Both the position numbers and the translations under genes were made by a program. The notes beneath the pieces were generated by a model. That model did not search any database and was not told the origin of the DNA. It saw nothing but the letters and a program-made list of their open reading frames with translations. Of a stretch of DNA of 64,000 nt, positions 1 through 21,381 are shown piece by piece. This DNA comes from Auanema rhodensis (Eukaryota; Nematoda; Chromadorea; Rhabditida; Rhabditidae): positions 8,246,001 to 8,310,000 of the forward strand of contig OZ059895.1 of the NCBI GenBank assembly GCA_964057225.1, written 5' to 3'. The first letter of the stretch is position 1. Each line of letters opens with the position of its first letter.

Positions 1-241
1 TGAAAATAAATACGTAACAAAACTAATCTTGGTGTTCCCATCTAATTCTCTGAAATGATATAGATGTGCCAACTATTATACACGAATGATTAAGCTTAAA
101 TGGTACCACATATGAAAATATATGTGATAATTCGGTTATTTATTTCTTTTCCTATTTTATCAAATTTGCTTAAAAATACATTTGTTAAACTATTTTTCTT
201 AATTTTATTTGTTTTCTAATTCAGAAGAACATTAAAAAGCA
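1..241. other. 5' flank of the eIF2B beta gene
   Basis: AT-rich sequence with no coding signal that I can see. It ends in a T-rich acceptor-like stretch just before the first start codon. Confidence 0.5.
211..224 (+). promoter_or_regulatory. Probable trans-splice acceptor of eIF2B beta
   Basis: A pyrimidine-rich run ending in TTCAG at 224 lies 17 bases before the ATG at 242. An acceptor so close to a start codon fits spliced-leader addition in nematodes. It could instead be the end of an intron from an upstream noncoding exon. Confidence 0.5.
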
Positions 242-1659
242 ATGACAGAACCATTCAAAGGAGTGACGTTGTGCAATCAATTTATTGCTGATATGTTAAG
301 GAGGTAACTTTTCTTTTCTTTATTTTGTTAATCGCAAGTAACTTGAAGGAAAGTAAGACGGTCATCGTTGGAAACTGCTCTTGAAACTCTTAAGTTAATT
401 AGAAAAATAGTTGTTCAAGGAAAATTCAATACTATTGAGTAAGACATTTATTCAATGATTTGTTACTATATGCACTATCAAGGGAATTGTTAGATACCAT
501 AACTGAACACGGCAGCCTCTTATGGGAATCTTTTCCTTCAGAATTGGTTATCAAGAACGCAGTTTTAATCTTCAGAAAACTTGTTAGAGACGAATGTAAA
601 CGAATTCACAGCGGTATTTACAATTATTGTTAGATTCAAACTTATTTAGTTTAGATGCCGATGAGGATTTATCGGGAAATGATTCTTTAACAAATCTCTG
701 GCATGATAACAAACGAAATACTTCCCATCCTTCAGATATAAAGAAAATAAAAAAAAATCTCATTGAAGCCATTAAAGAAGTATTTTTTTTTTAATAAATT
801 CAATTCATTTCTTTTTTTTAGGTGGTAAACGAAATGGAAGCTTGTAGAGAGTTTATCGTATCTCGAGCCGGTGATTTGTTTAATACCAGAGAAGTAATTA
901 TTATTTATGCTTTGAATAGTTCGCCTACACTTCAAGCTTTTGTTGAGAGTAAGAAGAAATCTAAGCTTCGGGTAAGTGTGTTAGAAATGTCCAAATAAAT
1001 TTTTTTTTCAGATTCTCTCTGTTGTTGATAGTACCGGTATCGACTCTTCTCCAGATTATTTGACCCCTGTTATGCTTTGTGATGTAGCAGGAGCTATTTG
1101 CGAGGCCACTAAGGTTTTACACCTTTTATCAATAAAATTAAATAATTTGATTTCAGGTTTTCTTACCAGGTGTTGCTGTATTTCCAGATGGTTCATGTCT
1201 TGCTCCCGCTGGATCTTTATCCATTTGTCTCTCAGCTCAACGGCATTCAGTTCCTGTTAACATATTGATAGCATTCTACAAAGTAGTTGAAGTGTATTAT
1301 TTATTTTTTCATATTATTATATAGATTACGCCGTTTTTCGTGCCTGATCTTACTGAAGTTAATCCTATGCTTGCTCCGGGTCTACCTTATTCTTGTGCCA
1401 AAAAGTTTGCAGGTTTGATTATGAAACTTCCTTTATGCATTTTCTTCGGTAAAACATTTTTAGGAAAAGTTCAAGTATTGCAACCTGCATTTGATGTAAT
1501 TCCCGCTTCCCTCGTTTCCATATATGTTACAAATTCTGCCTCAATCCCACCTTCACATGTGTATAGGTGAATACAGCCTTTTTTCTTTTACAATTTTTTA
1601 TTTTTGTTGTATTTAGGCTCATTGGTGATTATTATCATATGGATTCGAGTTTAATTTAA
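242..1659 (+). CDS. EIF2B2: Translation initiation factor eIF2B subunit beta
   Basis: Regulatory subunit of the cytosolic eIF2B complex, which recharges eIF2 with GTP in translation initiation and senses phosphorylated eIF2. I join ten exons: 242-303, 349-438, 483-613, 655-779, 822-971, 1012-1113, 1157-1255, 1325-1412, 1464-1566, 1617-1659 (330 residues, close to the 351 of the human protein). The N-terminal helical part shows RRSSLETALETLKLIRKI. The Rossmann-like C-terminal half shows FDVIPASLVSIYVTNS and ends HVYRLIGDYYH, which align with the family's FDYVPPELITLFISN and YIYRLMSELYH. The acceptor of exon 2 could also be 9 bases later, and the 51-base intron 1413-1463 is in frame and stop-free. 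Residues of the middle part are more divergent than usual. The gene is first in a plus-strand group with TOLLIP 1.2 kb downstream. Confidence 0.92.
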
Positions 1660-2837
1660 AGATGGGGGAAGAAATAGCTTCCAAAAAAAGAGAAACCTCA
1701 ATATATTTTAATTTTCTTTGTTCTGAAATAAGCTCGGTATAAAATTTCATGAGCTTCTAAATGAATTTTTTTCTCCGTAAATTTCTCAATAGTTCTTATG
1801 AATTATCATTAATTGTTTTCTTATATTACAACAATGACCAACATTATTTTGGTAAAATATTGTAAGAAGACAAGTTCGGTAGAACGGCTAGAATTTCAGC
1901 GAATTTAGTCTCCGACTGTCCAACCATACCTATTAATCATTTAATGAAATAATTTTATCTGGTAAAATAATAAAAACCAAAAACAATAGAAATATTACTC
2001 CACAGATATCAAAGATCAACTAAAAATGCTATAGTTTTGGCTTCGTCTCGCTTTTAACATCAACAACACAAGTGGAACATCCTATTTCAATATATGAATA
2101 GTATTCTTTCAAATTTATGGAAAAACTTATGAATGTGCTATGAAAGGCATGATATATATAGTTAACAAGAACATATACATGTGCTTATATTTTAAATAAA
2201 CAATATGTAAAATGTGTAGCTTAACCCATTAAAGTTTTTACCTTATTTCGATATACCATATTGACTTGAAACGAGAAGAAAATAGACAAATAGTGGTTAA
2301 GCTTTGCATAAAAAACATCCCAATATAGTGGTCAACAAGTAAAAATGTGGACAATGAATAGCAAAGCTTGTGAAGGGAGGCGGAGAATGGTTAGGGACGC
2401 ATAGTAGTCCCAGTTCGATATGACTAAACAACATCAATATCTCACCTCATTTCTTGAGTTTTTCTTATGTGAATTTAATTAAATTGTTTTATTGAATAAA
2501 AATGACAAACCTCTGTTATTCTTCATTTTTTTCTAAATAATTACCACATTGATACGTGTGGTCTTCATTTCAAAAATGATGATTAAGTTTATACTGTTTT
2601 ATGCGTCTAATGTATTTATATAGATAGAAGTTACAAATATCATAAATTAATGTCAAACTTTGAATAATATATTAATTTGCCTGAAATATACCTTACTATT
2701 TGATTAGAATCGTAATTTTTGATGTTATATATCAGAGGAATGAATACTTTTAATTCTTATTCTTTATTATCAATTTATTAAATATCGCTAACTTTCTTTA
2801 TAATGAATATTCTTAGAAAATCTCAATATACAAGAAA
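1660..2837. other. Intergenic, nothing recognised
   Basis: About 1.2 kb of AT-rich spacer between eIF2B beta and TOLLIP. No open frame or RNA gene stood out. It ends in a TTCTTAG acceptor-like site at about 2816, 22 bases before the TOLLIP start. Confidence 0.5.
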
Positions 2838-3982
2838 ATGGAAAATCGTAATTTAGTCCACCTGAGACGACAAGTATACATTTTTTTTTTCGAATACTGA
2901 TTAATAATTGGAATGTATTTTAGGTTTTGATTGGTGAGTTACCAGAAGATTTTCTGAGAATCCCCAAAAATAATGCTGATGAACCACGTGATTCGGTTAG
3001 TTCATATCATATAAGCTTAAACTTTAAAGTTTAACTAGCTGTTTTCTTCAGGGTATATCACATGCATACGCATTAGCTCCTCCAAATACTCAAGGACGAC
3101 TAACTGTAACTATTTTGGAAGCAAATCTTGTCAAGAATTATGGTTTAGTTCGCATGGATCCTTACTGCAAGTATGTCTAATTGAAAATGCTCAATTAATT
3201 TATTTTTGATTATATAGGTTACGTGTTGGACATTACATATTCGAAACGCAGACACACATCAGTGGAGCCAGGAATCCAGCTTGGAACAGAACAATTCATT
3301 CTTATCTTCCAACTGGCGTTGAAAGTGTATATATTCAGATATTCGATGAGGTTTATTTGCTGGCTAGTTTGTATTTCAACCTTTAATAAAATGCTTCAGA
3401 AAGCTTTCACAGCGGATGAATGCGTTGCATGGTCTCACATAATACTTCCACCTAACATCTTCGTTGGTGAGACTATTGATGATTATTATCAATTGAGTGG
3501 CCAACAGGTTCACACATTCATAATATATCTAATTTATATTTATTAAATTAATAGGGTGATGGGCAAGAAGGAATGATTCATTTGGTGTTCAGCTTCACGC
3601 CTATTGAGCGCCCACCCAATGAGCAACAACCTGGGCAAGCAAATGTATCAACTCCAGAATCGGTACCAACAGCATCTGCTGCTGCACCTGTAGCTGCTCC
3701 TGTACCTCCAATGGGTATGTATCAAAGGAATCATTATACATATATTTCATTTTACAGAAGTTGTCTCTGGTATAACTGATGCTGATGTTCAAGAACTTAG
3801 TGAAATGTTTCCCAATATGGAGAAAGAAGTTGTTCGGTGTGTACTTGAAGAGCACAGAGGTGAGTCAATGGGTTTAAAAGAGAATAAATATAAAATTAAT
3901 AAATATTCTATCAAATATTATTTGTTTAGGTGCCAAAGATGCTGCTGTTACTTCCTTATTGAGCATGGGAAACAGCGCTTAA
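2838..3982 (+). CDS. TOLLIP: Toll-interacting protein (C2 + CUE domains)
   Basis: Adaptor that binds ubiquitin and phosphoinositides and links endosomal sorting and autophagy; in animals it also damps Toll/IL-1 receptor signalling. Exons 2838-2873, 2924-2995, 3052-3170, 3218-3350, 3400-3507, 3555-3714, 3758-3859 and 3930-3982 give 260 residues (human 274). The N-terminal TOM1-binding segment reads [13 protein letters not shown] (13-25). The C2 domain lies at about 52-165, with [16 protein letters not shown] and the strand ending [11 protein letters not shown] Pro/Ala-rich linker follows. The CUE domain at about 215-257 keeps the MFP motif and the closing LL needed for ubiquitin binding. All exon phases agree. 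In nematodes the orthologue is tli-1. The order of domains is complete and I see no break. Confidence 0.96.
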
Positions 3983-5084
3983 TGCCATAGTAGTTCTTAT
4001 AAAATAAGACTTACCATCCTCGTTACCCCGAATCGAACTCTTTTTCTTTTCTTTGTACATTCTGTAAATTTAGTCTTTAACTCTGTGTTTAATTTTATAA
4101 ATTCTAGTCTACGTGGTTGTGGATAAACAATAAATCATTCCTCTATAATTGTTTTATTCTTAAAGTATTCATATATAATATAAAAAAGTCAAAATTATCG
4201 TTTCAAAGAAATAAGTGTTAGAATTTATAAATTAAAATTTTTTCGTATATATAATCTGTTGTTTCAGTTTTTATCACGTTTAGAAAAGCACCCCTAAGGA
4301 ATACGACACTCATGCTGATAAGATGATGAACAACTTGTTCTTTGTGTTAAATTCTGTTAAGTATATAGCTTAGAAGTTATATAAGTATTATTATAATATA
4401 AATAATTTTATATTTATAGCAATATCCCTCAGTTTAAAAGTATGTAAATGATTTTACGTCAGTGAATATATAACTATCGCCTATATTTTTAATAAAATAA
4501 TAAAATATTTGTATTCAATTTCATAATCATAATTAATAAAAAATATTATATGTACATATATGTTAGATATATAACTTAATTAACCTTTAAAGCAATATTA
4601 AAATAAAATAATTAAAAATATATGAACTTTTAAACAATAAATTTCAAAAAAAATACTATTTGTCTATAACATGAATTTATGTTTAAAGTTTTGAATTCAT
4701 GATGATTACTAAAGAAATTCTTTAAAAATTGTTTTATATAGAGTCTATATAGAATATATAATGGAAAAACAAAGGTTGTATTGCCCGTTGTTTGTCCATG
4801 ATAATTGATGGAATCATCAACAGGATCGACAATGAAATTAGGTGTCGTTATGAGCCGGAGCATGATTGGGATGGCCATCATCTCCATTAGCATCCTACTG
4901 TCTCCGAATCAAGCGAACTGTCTTCTCTAGCTCAAGTAATACATATTTTTCATTTGTTCACAGAGCATATTGACATGTTCTTTTTCTTTTCTTTTTTATT
5001 ATATATTTAAAAAGAAGATTTATATAATTTTAATTATATTTATAGAATAATTTTCATTATTTTTTGAAATATATAAACGAAATA
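3983..5084. other. Intergenic with one GC-richer exon-like patch
   Basis: Mostly very AT-rich spacer. The piece 4770-4935 is clearly richer in G and C and reads partly open on both strands. On plus, the ATG at 4831 opens a 32-codon frame with a signal-peptide-like hydrophobic run (MAIISISILL) and a stop at 4927. On minus, 4893-4630 is open for 87 codons. I could not join it to a neighbouring gene with consistent phases, so it is not called as a gene. Confidence 0.35.
4129..4134 (+). terminator. AATAAA polyadenylation signal of TOLLIP
   Basis: Canonical AATAAA about 147 bases after the TOLLIP stop, the first good match downstream. Confidence 0.45.
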
Positions 5085-5702
5085 ATGCTGGATATTCTTA
5101 TTTCAATCATATTATCATATTTTGGAACAGCCCTAGCTGATATAACACATTTGTCATCGGATTTAGCGATGCCAGTAAGATATATGAAATATTTCAATGA
5201 AATTATATAATTATATATATTTTCGAATGATTCTTCTATACATATGATGAGTAAATTGTGGTGTCCAACATTTATTGTTGGAACTGTATGTCCTGGTATG
5301 TTTTTTTTTCTTTTTAAATTAAAAAAAAGTTATTTATGAGTTATTAACTATATATATAGAAATTATTTTAGATCATACACTTCTTTCATATTATAAATGC
5401 TGTGGACGATTACATAAGCATTGCTGTTCTCATCTTCGATTATGGGTTTGTTCATCAGCAGCTCTTCATCATGCTACATGCACTTGCTACAGGTTCTCAT
5501 ATTGATCATCGGATTGCCAATTCTCTTTCTTATTCCTCCCATCATATATCTACTCAGGCGTATACTATGCAAGCAAAACTATTCCCGATCAGATATTCCT
5601 CCAGCCACATTGCCTCAATCAGGCACAACAACAGGCGGAGGTGTTGCTACTGCTGTTGTTGCACATGATTTACATGAAACAAGTAAAGACACGTCGCTTT
5701 AA
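5085..5702 (+). CDS. Small cysteine-rich single-pass membrane protein (Shisa/VOPP1/WBP1-like)
   Basis: Function unknown. Well-supported exons are 5252-5295, 5372-5445 and 5493-5702. They encode a short Cys-rich ectodomain (CPTFIVGTVCP, then YYKCCGRLHKHCC), a Trp next to a long transmembrane helix (LILIIGLPILFLIPPIIYLL), and a basic then Ser/Thr/Gly-rich cytosolic tail ending DTSL, a class I PDZ-ligand type end. A CCG..CC..W layout before one helix is the hallmark of the STMC6 group (Shisa, VOPP1, WBP1, CYYR1), adaptors in trafficking and receptor assembly. The 5' end is not settled. The exon at 5085-5174 encodes a fine signal peptide (MLDILISIILSYFGTALA), but its donor phase does not match the next exon. 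The start may use another donor, another exon, or the in-frame ATG at 5244. Confidence 0.55.
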
Positions 5703-5706
5703 TAAA
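5701..5706 (+). terminator. AATAAA overlapping the stop codon
   Basis: AATAAA shares two bases with the TAA stop of the Cys-rich membrane protein gene, which implies a very short 3' UTR if it is used. Confidence 0.4.
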
Positions 5707-6110
5707 TGTTTATTTATACAACTTTATGAAATTTTTTTTTGCATTTTATTGATAATTATGTTATTTAAAAAAAATAATCACAAAGAATTCAAACCATGAA
5801 CAGTTGTTTGAGTACGTGATGAGGAAAAAAATCAACAACAGGAAAGGTTTAAGGGTAGAAGAAGCTGAGAGAAGAGCATAGATGATGATTCTATATCAAA
5901 GTCTTTGTACTTCAAACTACAAAAACGCATAAAGAAGTGTGTGGAAGTGAAAAAAACCCGAAAAAAAGATGTGCTGGTAATGAAAAATGTAATACATCTT
6001 CAGACCAATGCAAAAAACGGATGATAATACATGATGATTGGTTGGTTAGAATCGAATAGATATAGAGCCATTCAGATATAGTATAAGATATTAAGAAACT
6101 ATAAAAAGAC

Positions 6111-6144
<34 letters not shown>

Positions 6145-6498
6145 GGAAAGAGAGATATAGCAAGAGAGGAAAAACTTAGAAAAAAAGTTATATAAGGAAA
6201 ACGTAATCTACTAACAGCAAGACAACAACAGATATTTCGTCTCCCTTATATAGTTAACGATGAGATTGCATTCAGAATTTAAAAAAAAGCTGAAAATGTT
6301 AGTTGATTTCAGATTTCTTGGCATCCAAAATGCAATGTAAAACGAATAAAAAATAATATAAAAGATGTGATGTGACAACTACGCAGAAAAATATAATCCA
6401 CATTATAAAAAAAAATAAATATAAAAATTATTTTTGGATATAGACGTTATAACATAGTTAAATTGTGGAAATAATATAAAAAGAAAGATGTAGTAACA
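5703..6498. other. Intergenic between convergent genes
   Basis: Spacer between the plus-strand Cys-rich membrane protein gene and the minus-strand bZIP gene, which meet tail to tail. It holds a (GA)n tract and otherwise nothing I recognise. Confidence 0.5.
6110..6155. repeat. (GA)n microsatellite
   Basis: Nearly pure AG dinucleotide run with two interruptions, in the spacer between convergent genes. Confidence 0.9.
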
Positions 6499-16522
<10,024 letters not shown>

Positions 16523-16556
16523 CCTGTCAGCAGGTGGGGGGAGTCACAAGGATATC

Positions 16557-19500
16557 CTAAAACAACGTTGTAAGATATCTGATTGAGTAAAATAAACAGT
16601 TGTTACGAAAGAAAGCGGTAAGATCAATCAATTACCATATGCAGTAATGAATGGGGAAAATCGAAAAAAAAACTTCAAGTTGTATACGAGAAAGAGAAAC
16701 ATATTGGAGACAAAAAGGAGAAAGAAAATGCCATTTAGCTACATAACCAGGGTAGCCAGAAGATGACTCGTTGGAAATATATAACAAATGTAAAATAAAT
16801 TATAAATCAAATATACTTTAATAATATTACAAAATATGAATAAAGTATTGAATTGCTATATGAAAATGACGAAAAAAAAGATGAACACTTTGAAGCCAAG
16901 TAGCTGTAAGAGACACAGAGAGAGAGTGAGAGCAGTTCGTTCCAAGCAAGATGCACAGAACGAACGACAGAGCTACTCCGTCCATACTAGTAACAGCTAT
17001 GAGCAGAGAAAGTATGGTTGACAGAGACCAGTGTGCGAAGCAGAGAAACGAGAACGAAAACAAGCGGAAATGAGAAAAAAAGCCGTGAAGACGCAGAAAG
17101 GAAAGACATATATGTATGGATTAGCTTCACCATCTTCTCATTAACTAAAAAAACAGAAAATTTGTATTCCATATGCACGTATTGATAGAAAAAAACATAA
17201 GCTATGTGCTAGTATTATAATCAAATAATAGAAAAAAGCAAAGAAAAATGAGCAATCATCAGAAGAATGGTAAAGATTGCGAATAAACGACCGAAATGAC
17301 AAGAACCATGAGAGAATAGTGCAGACGCAGCGGTACCAAGAAGAAAAAAAGATAGATGAGTTACTATGCGAGCACGAGAAGGTGGAGCCAATAACGATTG
17401 TCGTCGGCGCAATGAACGAGCGGTAAACGATAAGCTAGATGTCAAACCTGTTAAGGCGCGTCACTCAAGATGAAGTCCTGATTAGCTAGATTGCTAGAGC
17501 AAAGAACTGTAATTACTGGAGATGAAGGCAGGAGTTCATACTATGGCGGTGCATAGCAGGAAAAAGCAAGACAGTGAGCCAAATTGATACGAGTAAGAGG
17601 AATAGTGGAGAAGGTCGTCCAGGCCACAAGGACTGACGTTCAAGAATATTAGCCAGTGGCATAGTTCAAGGCAAATGACCAATAGGAAGGACACAAAGTC
17701 AAAATGAGGAAAAATAAATTAAAATAAAGAAATGTGGTTATAAATTAATATAACATACAGGACAATAAATCATAATAATAGAAGAGAAATAGGAGACGTG
17801 TAATGTTGAAGAGAAGATGAGGGGACAATACTGGGACAATATCGAATTTTGCGGTTTCTAAAAAAAGTTTGGTTAGAAGCATAGCTGAAGATGAACATTC
17901 TAGTATAGGTTGAACAGCTGCAACCATATGAAATACTCAGTTGCCACAGCTGCAGAAGGAAAGAAACAAGAAAATCGAGAACAAGGATTCTTACTCATCC
18001 ATTACTCAACAGCATTCAAGGTTTTTTTTGAAATGTAAAATGACTAGAAAATTAGTAAGAAATATAAATGATAGACAGAACAAAAAAAAGCCTCTAAAGA
18101 TCATTCTAAAGTAGGTTATTTATAACAAGAGAGTTGTCTGATGTTATATGGCCAACTCCAACAATCTCTACTACCACACGGACAATAGAAAATCAATATA
18201 GCACACTCTTATACTTATAATGCATACCAAGATTGAATATAGTGAAGTTCACTAGAATGAAATAGTTAATAGTGATCAAATGACAGATATATATATTTAG
18301 CGAGATGAGCATGGAATGCCATTACTAAAAGGGTGCAGGTAGATTGGATTCGTTCTCTCACACACTACCCACGTAGTATCTCATCTCCACAAGCGCCCAT
18401 CACATAGGAAATGACAGTATGAGAGAAACGAGAGAGATAGAGAGAGTGAAATAGAATGAGAAGGAGGAGGAGCTAACCAACACATATCATCGTGCTGCTA
18501 CTAATGGATTGAATGATGAAGATTGCGACAAAACACAAAACCTATAACAGTCTATAGTTTCGTACTGAAAACCAGAGATGGACTAAAGCATAAGGAAAAC
18601 TTGAGAAACGATTTCATGATAGATATAAGATACAATGTGAGGTCAAGTAGAACTGAAGCAACGTATTACGAAAATAAAAAATCATGGAAATATCACTATT
18701 CATGCCAGTTGTGATTAATGAAACCTTGAGAAACTTTTTAAAAGCCGCTTGTCAGGTTGATCGAAAAAAAAGAAAACTAACCAGCAAAAATAAATTATAA
18801 CCAAACATTGAATGAGTCAAAATTTTAAAAAATGAAAATGAAAATGACATTGTTTACAGGACAGACGTGAACTTTACACGTTTTAGGCAAATTTGAAAAA
18901 TGAAGTAGTAGCTTATGAGTTGACTGAATTATCGATGAAACGCATACATAGACAAATAACTTTAGATCATCAACAATTGCCCATAGATTGATGTTAATAA
19001 AGAAGTCGAGTAGAGCATGACCATATTAACCAGATACACTACACACTCACATTGGAACGGTCAAAAGGTTCAGAGCTGACAGCGTCATGAATAACAAAGC
19101 ATTTTCGAATCTGAAGCTAGAACAGTGCGGTATAGACATTTCAGAAAGTATAGGCATGTGATCATCTCAAATAATCTTCGTTGAACAAGAAAAAAAAAGT
19201 TTTTTAGACAGGTATAATAGAATGGTCTAAATATGATTGAAGTCTATTATAGAGTACAAGCTTTAGGACACGAGGAGGGTAAAAAAACCGGAATAGTAAT
19301 ACGGAACATCATAATAATACAGATGTAGGACGCCTCACAGGAACGATTAAAAAGTTTGTACCGATGAAGAGAAATAGAGAAGGAGACAAGTAATGTAAAG
19401 TGTTAGTGAGGAATTGCGAAAGAAACCTAAAAGAGATAATAAGAAATAGTAAGGATCATGTGGCTAAGCAGAGTTCAAAAATGAATAGTATTGCTCATTA

Positions 19501-21324
19501 GGCGAGACAGATTATACCTAATGTACGAAAATATTAATAACAAAACTGTTGAAATGAATAAAACCTATGACCGCAGATAGGTCCAATAAGAGTTAGAGAT
19601 AGAAAAATGGCTTTTTGAGTGTGTATGTATGGACGTGTACGTGGTAGGTGTATGTATGGATGAGGGGTGGAGCCCGACGTCGACCCAGGAGGATACGTAT
19701 ACACACACATACACACATACGCATACATACATATCTTTATATAAAAGACCGAGAGAAAAAGAATAAAAGAAAGAAGATGAATCAATTATTGAAAAAAAAC
19801 CCAACAGACTAAACGTCGTGATTGAATCGAGGAAGAAAAGATCAGATAATAAATGCATGATCGCGAAGAAGTCTACGACGATTCAGTCTACTCAAAGGAT
19901 GGGACAATCACTACTTCAGCAACATTCCCAGCAAAAAAAACCATAAAGATGTGCGAACAGAAGATCGTTATACATGCATAGGAGCAGACAAAAACAACAA
20001 TTCAGCTCAAAAAATGCTGATGATGCTGTTTGCTTCCTGGTCAACAAGGAATCAAGCAGCAAAGAACAAGCAGGAGGACGAAATCGTTTCGAAACGCGAT
20101 TCTTGACTATGCTGATGGTGTTGTCAACGTATATGGTTGGACGCAGAAAATGCAAGTGAATGAGAGAGGAAAGCTTCGGAGGTTTGTTGGGCAAGAGACA
20201 TCAGATACCTGGTCGGCGCAGATAGTTGACCATATGATGCAAGAGTATGGGTCAGAAAAAATGAGAAAACGATCGACTAAGAGAACATATTGATGTGGAG
20301 AATAGATTGAAGTAGCTCTATGAACAGACAACGAAGAGCAAAAAGTTTGAAAGAAAAAGCACACGAATGAAGAAAGTGTTACGATCCTATACACGCGATG
20401 AAACAGTAAAAGTTAAGGGTCAAGCTTCGAACAAATATTCGAATACGAAGTGAGTGAGAAATAAAAGGAGGTCGAAAAGGAAAAGAAATCATCGAATAGA
20501 GGCAAAAACGAAGAGGAATTAAAGTGTAGTGGTGATGACTTTGACGAAAAACGGATATGAAAACCAAGAGGTGAGAAAAGAGGGCGAGAATAAGATGACA
20601 AGGGTGAAGAAAGCAGAGACTGCGAGAAACAGAATAACATAATGATTCCACTTATGTTCAACAAAAAATTCTCATCGGTAATTGACGAGGAATCGTTCGA
20701 TTAACTGTATATACATAGAGCCCTCAAACACATCTAATTCATCATTTTGCCAAACTATCTATGATTATATCTAGTAGGCTAATGTTACTTGGATTATTTT
20801 CATTTCTATCTCTACCAATCAACCATATCCGTTCAATCTGTTCTCATCTCTCAACATTAAAATTATAATAATATATATAATATATAATATAATATATTTG
20901 TTTTCAAAACAAAAGACACCTAAACTATGATTTTCTGCTCTGCTATGCGATAAACATATATCTATGCCAAGGTCATACGTGCTCATTTAGCTTACTTTAT
21001 ATACTATCTCAACAATACTTATGCCCTTGTGACTTCTTATAATGTTCTGAAATAAGAAGAGATATGGGCAGAGAGAAAAGGACAGAAAAGACGCACAGGT
21101 AGGCAGTATGAGGTTGAGAGGATTGTGCATCGACTGTGGCCGAGCAAACAAACTTAATCAAAAAAAAAAGGATAAATCCACATAAGAAGGCCAATACGTA
21201 TGAGACAGGAAATTAACAGAATACTTGAGCATGTATATATAGTAAGTTTGATTAGAATGTGTTATATTGGAGTATGCGCAGCGGGAAGGATGTGACGAGA
21301 TGAAATAATACAAAAATATTCTGG

Positions 21325-21381
<57 letters not shown>

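Noticed and set aside
614-633. A 20-base intron in eIF2B beta ending at the first TTAG
   Set aside because: A 41-base intron (614-654) ending in TTTAGTTTAG is in the same frame and has normal nematode length, so the ultra-short version is not needed.
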